From Dichotomocladium elegans (lineage: Eukaryota > Mucoromycota > Mucoromycetes > Mucorales > Lichtheimiaceae): DNA of 64,000 nucleotides. Position numbers and translations under genes: made by a program. The stretch spans positions 1,116,001 through 1,180,000 of the forward strand of contig JAIXMN010000002.1 in assembly GCA_025716815.1 (NCBI GenBank), in the 5' to 3' direction. Positions 46,863 through 58,126 of the stretch are shown piece after piece. Numbering within the stretch: the first letter of the stretch is position 1; each line of letters begins with the position of its first letter. The notes beneath the pieces were generated by a model that saw only the letters and a program-made list of their open reading frames with translations, ran no database searches and had not been told where the DNA came from.

Positions 46863-48990
46863 ATGTCCATCACAACTCACCCGGTGCCTCCTCGTCTTCT
46901 CGATTCGACCCAATGCCCCACTCCGCAGGTTGACTCTCTCGAAAAGTACCGAGCCATGTGGACCGAAAGTGTTGAGCAACCTGAGAAGTTCTTTGGCAAT
47001 GTGTGTATTCTAAATCACCCAACAAACCCCTTCCCCCGCGAGAAAAGTTTCATGTTGCTGTAACTAACCTTTTTACCTGTCGCTAGCTTGCTCGCGAGCT
47101 TCTCAGCTGGTCTCGACCCTTCGAAACTGTCAAACATGGTAGCTTTGCGACGGGTGATGTTGCCTGGTTCTTGGAAGGCGAGCTCAACGCCTCCTACAAC
47201 TGCGTTGACCGCCACGCCAAGGCGAACCCGGACAAGGTGGCCATCATCTACGAGGCCGATGAACCTGGCCAGGGACGCAGCATCACTTATGGCGAACTCC
47301 TGCGCCAGGTGAGCACGATGGCCAATGTCCTTAAAAGCCGCGGTATCCGCAAGGGAGACAACGTTGCCATCTATATGCCCATGATTCCCGAGACCATTGT
47401 CGCTATGCTGGCATGCGCTCGTCTCGGTGCTGTCCACTCGGTTGTTTTTGCTGGTTTCTCTGCGGAGTCGCTCCGCGAACGTGTTGTCGACAGTGGCTCT
47501 CGCATCATTCTGACTTCGGATGAGGGCCGCCGTGGCGGTAAGAACATTGCCACCAAGCGCATTGTCGATGATGCGCTCCGTGATCAGCATGCTTCTGCGA
47601 TTGTTGAGCATGTGATTGTCTTCCGTCGCACCGGTTCTGATGTGCCTTGGGAGAAGAATCGCGATCTCTGGTGGCATGAGGAGATGAGCAATGCTCGGTC
47701 TGTCTGCGCGCCTGAGCCAATGAACTCTGAGGATCCTCTCTTTTTGTTGTACACATCCGGTTCTACTGGCGCTCCAAAGGGTATTCTGCACACCACGGGC
47801 GGTTATCTGCTCGGTGCTGCGGCGACAGTCAAGTACATCTTTGATTATCAGCCCAACGATATCTACGCCTGTATGGCCGACATTGGATGGGTGACTGGCC
47901 ACACGTACATTGTATACGGTCCCCTTACGCTAGGAGCGACGACCGTGATGTTCGAGTCTACTCCGACATATCCTAACCCATCTCGATTCTGGGACTTGAT
48001 CCAGAAGCACAAGATTACCCAATTCTATACCGCCCCCACGGCTATCCGCGCACTGCGCCGCTTGGGTGACCAGTGGCTCGATGGCTATGACATGTCAACA
48101 TTGCGCGTGATTGGTTCAGTTGGTGAGCCGATCAATCCAGAGGCATGGTACTGGTACTATAACAACGTTGGCAAGGGCCAATGTGCCGTTGTCGACACCT
48201 ACTGGCAAACCGAGACTGGCTCCATCATCGTGTCACCATTGCCCGGCGCGACACCCACCAAGCCTGGCTCGGCCACCCTACCCTTCTTCGGTATCAAGCC
48301 CGTCATCCTTGACCCTACGTCCGGTAAAGAGCTCGACACGATCTCGCCTGATGAGACCGGCGTCCTTGCTCTTGCTCAACCTTGGCCCTCAATGGCTCGG
48401 TCGGTTTACAACAACCACTCCCGTTTCCTCGAGACCTATCTTAAGCCTTATCCGGGTTACTATTTCACCGGCGATGGCGCATCTCGTGACGAAGACGGCT
48501 ACATCTGGATCCGCGGCCGCGTCGACGATGTCATCAATGTCTCCGGACATCGTCTATCAACGTCCGAAATCGAGTCTGCACTAGTGAGCCACGAGGTCGT
48601 TGCCGAGGCTGCCGTGGTTGGTGGGAACGACGACTTGACTGGCCAATGTATCCATGCGTTTGTGTCCATCAAGCCCGGCGTTGATATCATGGACGGCCTT
48701 GACCGAGAGCTCATCGTCCAGGTGCGCAAGACAATCGGTCCTTTTGCTGCTCCTAAGCGCGTTCACATCGTCAGCGACCACCCCAAGACCCGTTCGGGCA
48801 AGATCATGCGTCGTATCCTCCGAAAGATCGTAAATGGCGAGCACCGCGAGTTGGGTGATACTTCTACGCTTGCTGATCCTACGTAAGTGCAATATGGCGT
48901 ATATGTCTCCTAGATAAAAATACTAATATTATGTAATGCATATGATTTAGCGTGATCGATGCTCTTATCTACAAGGTTCATGGCTGTTGA
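46863..48990 (+). CDS. ACS: Acetyl-coenzyme A synthetase
   Basis: Three exons (46863-47000, 47087-48882, 48951-48990) give 657 residues, the normal size. It makes acetyl-CoA from acetate, ATP and CoA through an acetyl-AMP intermediate in cytosol or nucleus. Motifs in order: the AMP-binding core [12 protein letters not shown] (about residue 265), [46 protein letters not shown], and the C-terminal [16 protein letters not shown], whose Lys (SGKIMRR) is the adenylation lysine regulated by acetylation in other organisms. The last exon adds only [12 protein letters not shown]. Codon use in exon 2 favours C-ending codons, so expression is probably high. An overlapping 295-codon antisense frame is a by-product of this bias. 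The neighbouring CLYBL-type gene starts 312 bases downstream on the same strand. Confidence 0.98.
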
Positions 48991-49301
48991 AAGGTTTCAC
49001 TACGTACGTTCACTACCCAACACGCATGCCCTACGCATTTATCACCGCTTCTCCTCACGAATCCTATAAAATATGTGCACACGCGCACACACACACGCCT
49101 CTGTATAAATGAACGAACTTCTTTTCCCTTCTTGTTAGCTTATTTAATTCGTCGCATATTCCTGTTCATCACTTTCCTTCAACGAAAAAAAAATATCGAA
49201 TGGTTTTAGTATTTTTTTTTTTTTTGATTCGCGAGATAGCGCGTTTGCGACCTTTTTCTATATTTATTTGTTTCTCTGCATATTGCCCATCCATACGCAA
49301 C
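48991..49301 (+). other. Spacer between ACS and CLYBL genes
   Basis: Contains a (CA)n-type microsatellite at about 49077-49098 and long T runs (49161 onward) immediately upstream of the next gene's leader. No gene recognised. Confidence 0.45.
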
Positions 49302-51054
49302 ATGTCATTGCTGGCATCGCAATTCAGAGCAGGTGAGAGAGTTGATCTTTTTCTCCTTCTGGTACTACAACAAGAAAGCACTGCCGAGAAACTGACTTTT
49401 GGCTCCAGCGGTGCGTATTATGTTCACGCCCAGCTGCCGTTTCATTAGCAGCTTACCGACAGAAACGGCGCGATCGAGGCGAGCATTATTCTACGGTATG
49501 TGTCAGCAGCAACAGCGATTTTGAAATTAACCTCATGGCCTCACACCTATATCATGCCCAGTACCCGGCAGCGATGAACGAAAAATCCACAAGTCGATAT
49601 CTGTCGGTGCAGACTGCATCGTCTATGACCTTGAAGACAGCGTCTCGCTGAACAAGAAGGGAACTGCACGACACATGATCATCGATGCTTTAGAGGTACA
49701 GTCTCGGTGCATGCGCACACACACACACACACACGGATGATCGCCGTTAGAAATGGTGGAATTGAGATATCTCATAAAAGGCATCCGAGCACGGGAAAGC
49801 GGAGAAGGCAGTGCGGATCAATGCCATCGGATCAGGTATAAATGCATGACATGGGATGGTTGCTACCGAGAAGCGAAGAACACTCACCGGAGCGGGTTGG
49901 GTCGAATACTAAGGGCTTGAACTGGATGACCTGAACGTGATTGTAAGCATGGGATGGGTTGGGTGGGTGTTATGAGGAGCACACGGACACACTGACGTGA
50001 GACTCTTAGCTGCACTCTAAAAGATTACAGGCCATCGTGATTCCCAAAGTTCAAACGGCAAAGGATATCAATTTTGTGAGCCGGATGATTGATTCTGTGG
50101 CGATCGAGTCTCAGCAAGTATCAAGATAGATGTTGTTCTCCTCTCTCGCTCTCGTTAGCTAGATAAATCTTACCGGTAAACTAGGCGTGAACGGATCAAG
50201 TTGATTGCCTCAGTAGAGAGTGCGTTGGCGATCATGAATATCCGCGAGATCGCCACCGCTGACCCTCGCCTGGATGCGTTGATCGTAAGTACAGACCAGG
50301 TGAAACAATCATGGGATGCATGGTATTGACGACACCACGCTAAAGTTTGCCGCAGAGGACTATTGCGCAGACCTTGGTAGGTACAGGCCGAACAAGATTT
50401 ACCATCCTGTTTTTCTTATCCTTAGCTACATAGGATTAATCCGCACCCCTTCACGGAAGGAAATGGTGTTTGCTCGACAAAGCATCGTGAATGCGGCTGC
50501 TGCGTATGGCTTACAGTCACTTGACCTGGTAAAGAACTCGCCTTGTGATTTGGTTTGATCTGTGCTCACAGTTCCACAATTATAAGGTGTGTGTCGACTA
50601 TCAAAACCAAGATATACTCCGGGAAGAATGTGCGGAAGGTCGTGAATTTGGATTCACAGGCAAGCAAGCGATTCACCCTGACCAGATTCCTATTATTCAG
50701 GAGATGTTCTTACCTGATCCTGGAGGTATGCAGGTCATTTCTTGCTATATCATTCGCTAATATTGCCAATCAGATCTTTCCCGGGCGATCAAAATCTTGG
50801 AGGGCTATGAACACCACAAAGAAAAAGGTGTCGGCGCTTTCAGTTTGGATGGGAAGATGTAAGCAAACAGGTAATGGAAGACTCCCGGGATATGCTCACC
50901 GATGACAAAACAAATAATAATACACAGGATCGACATGCCCGTCGTCAAGTGGGCAGAAAAGCTTATTAGCAGAGCAAAGGCTGGGGGAATGGATAATCCC
51001 AAATTATCAACTGAAGCATCAGGGATAGGCACCGCCAGCTCAACTAAGAAATGA
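49302..51054 (+). CDS. CLYBL: Citrate-lyase-beta-like (CLYBL / HpcH-HpaI aldolase) lyase, mitochondrial
   Basis: Twelve short exons (49302-49332, 49409-49495, 49562-49695, 49781-49835, 49914-49942, 50031-50113, 50185-50284, 50346-50376, 50434-50528, 50587-50725, 50774-50858, 50928-51054) rebuild 331 residues. Residues 1-35 are basic and Ser-rich, a likely mitochondrial signal. The family motifs follow: LFYVPGSDERKIHKS, DCIVYDLEDSV (acidic metal site), EKAVRINAIGSG (Arg in the acyl-CoA site), VIPKVQTAKDI, LIASVESALAIMNI, and FTGKQAIHPDQIPIIQE. Animal CLYBL cleaves citramalyl-CoA and makes malate from glyoxylate and acetyl-CoA; substrate use here is inferred. Exons 5 and 8 are only 29 and 31 bases. 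Intron 6 starts with GC (50114). Intron 3 contains a CA repeat (49714-49734). The start was chosen because it gives the presequence in frame. Confidence 0.93.
49714..49734. repeat. (CA)n microsatellite inside CLYBL intron 3
   Basis: About ten CA units within the intron between exons 3 and 4, close to the acceptor side. Confidence 0.85.
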
Positions 51055-51124
51055 GGAATAGAAAGACGCTAGAATCAGTTGTGCTTGCATCAACTCTAGT
51101 TTAGTCAATGAACCAGTCGATCGT

Positions 51125-51466
51125 TTGTTATTGCCCTTCAGTTTCTTATTGTGGGACTTCCATGTTCTATGCGGTGTATCTGCAGTCTCCAACCACCCAC
51201 TTCCTGTTTTCCAATCTTCGACGAGGCAGTCCTCGATGGAGAAGGGGGTGGAGAAGATGAGAGAAGATATCTTGTTATTTCTTATAGATTCACCCGAGGC
51301 TGATCATTTGAATGCTGCTCTTGGCGGCGCCCATGCGGCAGGCCTCCAAACGCAGCTCTGTAGGCTGTTCATGTTTCGAGGAGGGGGGAATGACTATAAC
51401 CGTGCGAGTATGGATTCAGCATATGAAGGTACGTCATACGATATTTGGGCACTAGCGCGCAAATGA
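51125..51466 (+). CDS. Possible uncharacterised small gene or fragment
   Basis: An open frame of 113 codons that begins 71 bases after the CLYBL stop. The second half (from the Met at 51236) looks protein-like: MEKGVEKMREDILLFLIDS, EADHLNAALGGAHAAGLQ and FRGGGNDYNRASMDSAYE, the last followed directly by a good splice donor (GTACGT at 51429). If that donor is used, the gene continues into the next 500 bases. No family is recognised. It could equally be a decayed fragment. Confidence 0.35.
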   Translation: MLLPFSFLLWDFHVLCGVSAVSNHPLPVFQSSTRQSSMEKGVEKMREDILLFLIDSPEADHLNAALGGAHAAGLQTQLCRLFMFRGGGNDYNRASMDSAYEGTSYDIWALARK

Positions 51467-51944
51467 CATGTATCCGAGCTTTTGTTGGTCCGTTTTATCA
51501 TAGCAATTGCACGCAATCCGAACAAAGTTGGTTATCAATGGCTTGCTAAGGTAGTGCTAGTACAGCCTCGTCCTCCGTCAAACATTTTCCATTTATCCTT
51601 GCTGTCTTTGTTTGAAACCGTTGATAGCGCTTGTGGGGATAATCTCTCTGCTTTCCGCCAGTCAAATAAACAGCAGCCATAGAAATACAATGCACCACTC
51701 GGACTGACAAAGCTAACAGATGGAACATTCTGAAACCTACAGGATGTATGTACGCTTTACTGTCCCAACCGAATCCACGTTGTACATGTGAATTTCTTTT
51801 TTTGGGAGGAGGAGGGGGGTGGGGTGGGTTTTACCCGTTGCGCTTGTGGGAATACATCATTTTCCAAACCCCCCTCTGCATCCTACAATTTCGACCCAAA
51901 TAGTCGGGCGGAAGAGAAACGCAGCAAACTAAGACTTATTCCTC
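51467..51944. other. Spacer between two small open frames
   Basis: No clear exon. A short frame (ATG at 51719, MEHSETYRMYVRF...) lies directly after an acceptor-like AACAG and could be an exon of the putative gene to its left, but this is not supported further. A G-rich run (51805-51830) is followed by ordinary sequence. Confidence 0.3.
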
Positions 51945-52193
51945 ATGTTTCATCATCTTTCGCAATCCAATCCTAAAACGACTCATCGTCCAGTGCAGCA
52001 AGGCCTAGTTTACCAACAACGCCGCACAGCTGGTCAAGTTCCAAGTGACCCCCGCCATTTCCATCCTGCCTTCAATACGGGATCTATCTGGCAGCCCGTG
52101 TCTCCCGACACTCCATTCGATGTTTCCAAGCTCAGTCCCATTTTCTATGGCTACCAATTGCCACAACCAACATCCGACAAAAGCCGTCTGTAA
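51945..52193 (+). CDS. Possible small protein or last exon of an unrecognised gene
   Basis: An 82-codon frame, preceded by an in-frame stop 9 bases upstream of the ATG. Its second half looks constrained, with aromatic, Pro and Asp residues (HFHPAFNTGSIWQPVSPDTPFDVSKLSPIFYGYQLP) and no low-complexity stretch. It may be the end of the gene suggested at 51125-51466, since both lie on the plus strand within 800 bases. Unrecognised. Confidence 0.33.
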   Translation: MFHHLSQSNPKTTHRPVQQGLVYQQRRTAGQVPSDPRHFHPAFNTGSIWQPVSPDTPFDVSKLSPIFYGYQLPQPTSDKSRL

Positions 52194-52445
52194 TGAAAAA
52201 GACGTTAATCCATACCATATATATGCATGCATGCGCACACGCACATGCACTCATGAACGACAGAAAGACAGAGCCAAAATTCTAACTATCAAATGGAGGA
52301 GGACTAAGCACAGAATAGAGAAGAGAAAGAAGGTAGAGAAAGGAACGACAGAAGAGAGAGCATGTGTGCACAAGGAAAGCAAACTATATAAAAGAATAAT
52401 AATAAGTGTGTATCTGGTCTTTTTTTTTTTTTCTCCTCGATTCCA

Positions 52446-55400
52446 TTACGAAATAATGCATTCATCCGGGTTAGATCCGCGGCCACGGCTGTGTTTATGC
52501 TTGAGAGATCGAACAAGGCCCTTATGCTCAACGTAGCTCGCCGAAGTACTGTTTCGGATTTCACCATCAAACGTCCCTGTTTCCGTCGAGAGCGTCCATC
52601 TGTTCTTGCTAGCACTGGAGGATGATATGTGCGGAGGTCTGCTTAACTCTTCCGACGGAAGAACTTCACCCTCGCGGATGAAGCGAAGCGTCTCATGACT
52701 ACGTGTGCTATGGGGTTGTTTATGATGCTGTTGTGTGCTATTATTTCCTGTAAAAACTCGCGAAAGTTTCTTTGTGCGTTCGCGAAGCTGCGAGGACATG
52801 GATGAGGTAGGTCGAGGGCTGCTGCGTCCGAGTGAATCTGCACCGCCGCTACTGCCGAGAACACTAGAGGAAGAGCTCGAGACAGAGGCGGTAGGGGTTT
52901 CAGGGCAGTTGTCCTAGGGAAGGTGAATATTTAATCGCGAAGAGAAAGGCAAAGATCCCGTGATCTTCTTTCTTTACCAGAGGTGACCGGCAATAAGATG
53001 CACTGGATCGGCATTTATCATGGCAGATAAAACCACAGTCTTTAATAGCAGCACACAATATTAGCACCGCCGTGGCGTGTGTATACGTGAGTGGTGTTTT
53101 GAATGTAACCCACCTTCACATATAAGTGCGTTGCGTTTGATTGGTATATGGCACGCCTTGCAGCGGATGGTAGCTTTAAAAAATTGAATAAGTTATTCTA
53201 TCTTGGAAGTGATGCTTTGCGGTGTTCCCAACTGTTACATTTTGCGAATGAGCCCTTCACGAAGCAATGTTCACGTTGTGGAAGCGGTGGCCGGCTCTTT
53301 TGGCGCTCCTGGAGCTTATTAACTAGAATACTTCCACGCTTGAGAGACACTGCTTCTCGGTCAGTCTCAATATCAGAATCTAGCTCGTTTAGTGGAGTAT
53401 AATGGAAGCTTCTCGGAAAAGAGGACGATATCGGTTTGCTGACTGGCTTAAGTTGCACGGCGTTCACGGAGTCTGGTGCGCTGTTGCTTGGCAGCGGTAC
53501 ACTCGACTCACCTTGCTTCAGCCATGGATGGATAAGCAGCTCCTTTGCAGTTGGACGATCAACCGGGTTCTTCCTTAAACACAGTCGAAGAAAATTTAGC
53601 AGCTCCTAAAATGGGTGATGAGCGACCGGAAGAAACCAAATAGACCGATGGGAGCTGTATAATGAACATACGGAAGAGGCAGATGGTGGAAGCGGCGGGC
53701 AATCATCTTCAACTATCTTGAAGAGCGTCGTCATCGGAATGAGATCCGAATAGGGTGGTTTCCCAGTAAATAACTCGATGATGGTGCACCCCAACGACCT
53801 TTGTTTTTCTTTAAGCCCTGTTGTTTACAAACAGCCTACTAATTTAGGACCTACCAGATATCGGATTTTGTTGATGCACCCTGGAGCTGTATCACTTCCG
53901 GGGCCACTGAATTGATTACAAAGGGCTAAGTGCTTTTGAAAAGAACAAAGAAGGAAAGTGCAAGAAACACTCACTCCAATTTGGCGTGCCGGCCAATGAG
54001 CCTGTCACGCTTTCTTTTAACTGTAAATTCACGGAAACACCAAAATCGGAAAGTTTAACGTCGCCCGTCTTTGTTGTCAAAATATTGGCCGCTTTAAGGT
54101 CACAGTGAACAACGTTTTTCTCATGCAGGTAGACGAGTCCTTCAAGGATTCTCATGCAGTAGCACGCAACAAGACTTTCTGGGAAGCTTCCAAATGCACG
54201 CAGGGTATTGGACAACGACCCGTTCTCGACATATTCAAGCACAATGCTCACGAACCCTGGCGAGCGAATGAAGCCTTCATACCGTACAATGTTGGGATGC
54301 GACAGGGTTTGAAGTAACTCGGCCTCTTGCTAACAAGAGCTAACGAATAAGTCTTCATTGCTGTGACACTGTAAAAAAACAAACAAGCAATTACTATTAC
54401 CATCACGTCATCGATAGCTTGGTCTTTAGTCGTTTCGAGTTTGATGCGCTTGATCGCCACCATCTGACCTGTTTTAAGATTCAATGCCCTGGAGATAAGA
54501 CAAACAAGGGCTTAGTGACATGCAACATATCTCATATATACGAGACACGTACCTATGCACTGTGCCAAACTGTCCCTTGCCGATCTGGTTGCCGAGTTTC
54601 TTTAAACGTTCCGTTCAGAATTAACTTCTAATTCCCGTCTTCTTTCATACCCTCCCTCAGCAACATTAAAACAAAAATAGTTTAACTTACGTAACGGGCC
54701 AGTACGGTCCCATCTGCATTTTTCAACTCGAGCCGCTCGCCCTTGTCACCACTCGATCTGTATGAATGGGCGTCGAGCGTACCGGTGGATTTGCGTCGTG
54801 GCACGCCGAGCTCAGTGGCTCTGGAGGCGAAAACAGGATCCATCACTGGCGGTGGCGGCTCGAGCAGCAGACTGCCCTGTTTTCGCTGTCGTATCCGCTC
54901 TCGGCACTGGTGATCCTGCTGCTGTTCTCTAACTTGAATACCATATACGTTCGAAGATGCAAGTGGTGATGAGGCCGATGACACCGGACTGAGTGGACCC
55001 TCGCTGTGGGTCGACTTGCAGTCGGTAATTAAAAGCGACCTCCTTTTCCTTAATTTAAGATCTGCCCACTCCTGATACCGCATACGAAACGGTAATTTTT
55101 CCCGGGATGACACCTTCTTTGCGAAGGGCAAAGCGGAGTGTCTGGAAGGAGCTGATTGTGCTAAGCCGTCTGCGGATGTATCTGTTACGACCGGCGAGGA
55201 CAATGGAGATGGCTCGAAAACAGAGTCGGGATGCGTAGTTGTTCCTGAAAATGAAAACTCAGATGAGGAGGTCCTTTGGGATTTGGCATATCCGCTGTCA
55301 TCAGAGGATAAGGTTTCAAAAGCGGGTGATTTGCTAACAGGAGGTATATATTGATGATGATGTTTGGTGAAGTCGTCATCCAGTATAGTTGGTGCCACGT

Positions 55401-56411
55401 ACAGGTCATTGCTGACTGAAACAGAGGCAGTCGACCAAGTCGGCGTTAGCGTCTCGTGACGCTGGTAATAAAATTGCTCCTTAATACTGGCTGGCTCCTT
55501 CTCTTCGTCATGGACATATGCCCCCATCGCTACGAGATGGCTCCTGTTGTCAAGTTTTAGAGTGGAAGATGATTTCAGATACACGCTACCCTGACGAATA
55601 GGGACTGTGAATCGTCGGCGCCGTCGCTTAAAAGGTAGGCCGTAGCTGTGATAATTGTCGATGTGGCTTCCAGCACTGGACCCCTGGGGTGCAGTATGGG
55701 TCATAGTAGTAATATTTGATTGTCTATGCAGGACCATGAGGGTATTTAGGACCTGAATGAGCGACGTATATTGATGAGATTAAAGACGCATAACCCGTGT
55801 GCATATTGTACCGCATCCATATCATCTCCGTCTAATAAATCGGCCACACGAAACAGCTGCTGCTTGGATAGGCCAGCCTACATACGAAGTATTGAGTACA
55901 ATTCCCTCCTGGCCCGTTGCACAGCAGGCGTAGAGCACTTTTAGTCCATTCTTACCTCAGCTGCTTTGAGTAGAAATGTTTGTATATTTTGACTCTGGGA
56001 GGAAGCACTGTGTGAGTTAACTGGATTCCTCTTTTATTGCGAGACCGAGGGTACTGACCCAAGATTCCTTCGTATTTTCATAGTGAATATCCATTGGTTT
56101 GGTTGCAGGCTTTATTTTCTCCATCAGTCTGAAAGTGGGGTTAGCTTGTGACCCGTCCTTCTCTTTCTCATATGCCACTGTCCAACCACCCATCACGCCG
56201 TTCTCATTCCTCTTGCCTTCCTCCCCTCGCCTACACACGCACACATTGTATACTTGACTGACTTGCATAAATAAACGCCATCTCGGAGGCATGTTTGAAG
56301 ATTACTGGACATGGGCAATTGAATTCCGAGCACTGCCTGGATCCAACTGAACGCCAATTGTTGCTCGATCAAACAGGGTGCGACCATGTCGACAGATATG
56401 CTGTGCTTCAT
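52446..56411 (-). CDS. CH domain-protein kinase-C1 domain protein (STE group, Cdc7/Cdc15/SepH-like)
   Basis: A multi-exon minus-strand gene. The first exons (56411 to about 55740) encode a calponin-homology domain: [10 protein letters not shown]...LRDGVYLCK | [11 protein letters not shown] | [13 protein letters not shown] | [23 protein letters not shown] | LNTLMVLH. A 330-residue Ser-rich linker follows (to about 54690). The kinase domain starts [15 protein letters not shown] and has VAIKRIK (Lys), [49 protein letters not shown] and [16 protein letters not shown]. After it comes a C1-type zinc finger, pieced across introns: [47 protein letters not shown]. The tail ends [16 protein letters not shown]. 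The kinase core resembles septation-initiation kinases. The catalytic loop is HCD instead of the usual HRD. Domain order is seen directly; the role in septation or polarity is inferred. Confidence 0.88.
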
Positions 56412-56841
56412 TTCTAAAAGAGCTGGGGAAAAGCGACCATGAAGAAAAGAGCAAGAAATGGAAACAATACCAAGGCAAGGAGAAACAAGTAAGCCATAGA
56501 GAGAAACAGGGGAAAGGGATATACGAAGGGGAGCTTGAGTGAATAAATCTATCCCGCACGCACACGCACACGCACACGCACACGTCTATTCACGCGCATG
56601 TCTTTCGTTTCCACACCCGCTGCATTGAGTCCATGTTCGGGCATGAACGAAGAAGCCTCCGGCTGAAATGGAACATGTTTATCCGATATCAGCTTGTTTT
56701 GATCGGTCGGCATCGCAAAATGTCAAGTCAGACTTTAGCGTACCTGTAATTTTTTTAGTCCATAAATAGATCGTTTCTATCCTTTTTTCATTTCGCTTTT
56801 CTCTTCTTATTTCCTTCTACCCTTACCCTCTTCTGCACAAC
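56412..56841. other. Divergent promoter region
   Basis: Lies between the kinase gene (-) and the PLC-like gene (+). It contains a CGCACA/CACG repeat (56553-56582) and an ATAAATAG motif near 56762, about 80 bases upstream of the PLC-like start. No gene recognised. Confidence 0.45.
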
Positions 56842-58072
56842 ATGCGTATATACCTCAAGGCTCTGAGCGTACTGTTAATAACCGCATTCACATCCACTAC
56901 TGCACAGCAGCAAGAGCAGCAAAAATGCAATGGCCATGCCGAGCTCTGCAATCAACCCTACAACAATTTGACATATGTCCTTACGCACAACTCATACGCC
57001 TTCATGGCCAACCCTGCCGCAAATCAGGAATGCTCCATCACAACTCAATTGTCGGATGGAGTGCGTGCTCTAAAGCTTTCCGCCGTGAAGAGCTCGGATA
57101 ACTCGTCGCAAATGCAGCTGTGTCACACATCATGCACGATTCTCAATGCCGGTCCCGCCATAGACACCCTGACCAACATTACCAGCTGGCTCAAGAACAA
57201 CCCGAACGAGGTTATCAGCATATTCTGGAATTTCCCCAACAACGACTTCTTCGCAGCCGATTTCCTAGAGCCCTATAAGGCCAGCGGGCTGCTAGAGTAT
57301 ACACATGCCCAAGAGCCCGGGAATCTTACGTGGCCCACATTGGGCGACATGATTAGATCTGGCAAGCGCGTGGTAACCTATCTAGAGCAGAACGCCGATC
57401 AGTCGCGTTATCCTTGGTAAATCATCGTATTTCTGGTGTCGTGTGATTGGGAGGAAGGTGTAATTCGTAATCAAGCTAAGATAGCATTTTTTAGGCAGCA
57501 CAGCGAGTATGATTACATCTTTGAAACTCCTTACGACAACAATAACGAGACTTCCTTCCGCTGTACAATCGACCGCCCCGAAAATCCGTCGCAACCAACA
57601 AAGATGATGTACAGCATGAACCATTTTCTTTACGGTAAATGCGTGCTTATATAATATATCTTCGACCGCGTTTCAGAACCTCATCATTCATTTCAATTGG
57701 ATTGCTTATTTAGGTGTCCTGCCATGGGGTCAGCAAAGTATTCAAATTCCTCAGAGCGGGTCGGCTAGCACAACGAATGGCCAGGACTCACTGATGCGGC
57801 AAGCCGACCAATGCACCCAGACTTTTGGTAAACAACCGAATTTTCTGATTGTTGATTTCTTCAATCGAGGCGAGACACTGAAAATTGCAGCGGAGCTCAA
57901 CAATGTTACCTACGATCCGTCTACTGTGCTCCAATGCAACAAAGAAAGCGCTATGACCGGTGGTGGGACCAATGCCCCTTCGTCGGCCGCTCTGGCGGTG
58001 GATGCGACCGCATCCTTTCTATCATCTGTAGTGTTCATTGTCTTTATTAGTGCAGTTGTCGCGGTCATTTAG
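56842..58072 (+). CDS. GPI-anchored PI-PLC X-domain-like phosphodiesterase
   Basis: Three exons (56842-57416, 57495-57634, 57714-58072) give 357 residues. Residues 1-22 are a signal peptide (LKALSVLLITAFTSTTA). The X-domain has the two catalytic histidines: LTHNSYAFMANP (about residue 49) and MQLCHTSCTIL (about residue 95). FNRGETLKIAAELNNV is near the end of the fold. The C-terminus is a hydrophobic tail (SSVVFIVFISAVVAVI) after a small-residue, Gly/Ala-rich stretch, as in GPI-anchored proteins. The chain has several NxS/T sites. The family cleaves phosphoinositide or related phosphodiester lipids, outside the cell or on the wall. The split after residue 191 uses GTAAAT/AG sites, and joined residues W-QHSEYDYIFETPYD restore the usual block. 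Confidence 0.93.
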
Positions 58073-58090
58073 ATTTAGATTGTATATATC

Positions 58091-58092
<2 letters not shown>

Positions 58093-58124
<32 letters not shown>
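58093..58124. repeat. (TA)n microsatellite
   Basis: About 15 TA units beginning 20 bases after the stop codon of the PLC-like gene. Confidence 0.9.

Positions 58125-58126
<2 letters not shown>

Noticed and set aside
47015..47902. 295-codon open frame on the minus strand across the acetyl-CoA synthetase gene
   Set aside because: It mirrors the coding bias of ACS exon 2 and has no recognisable motif.
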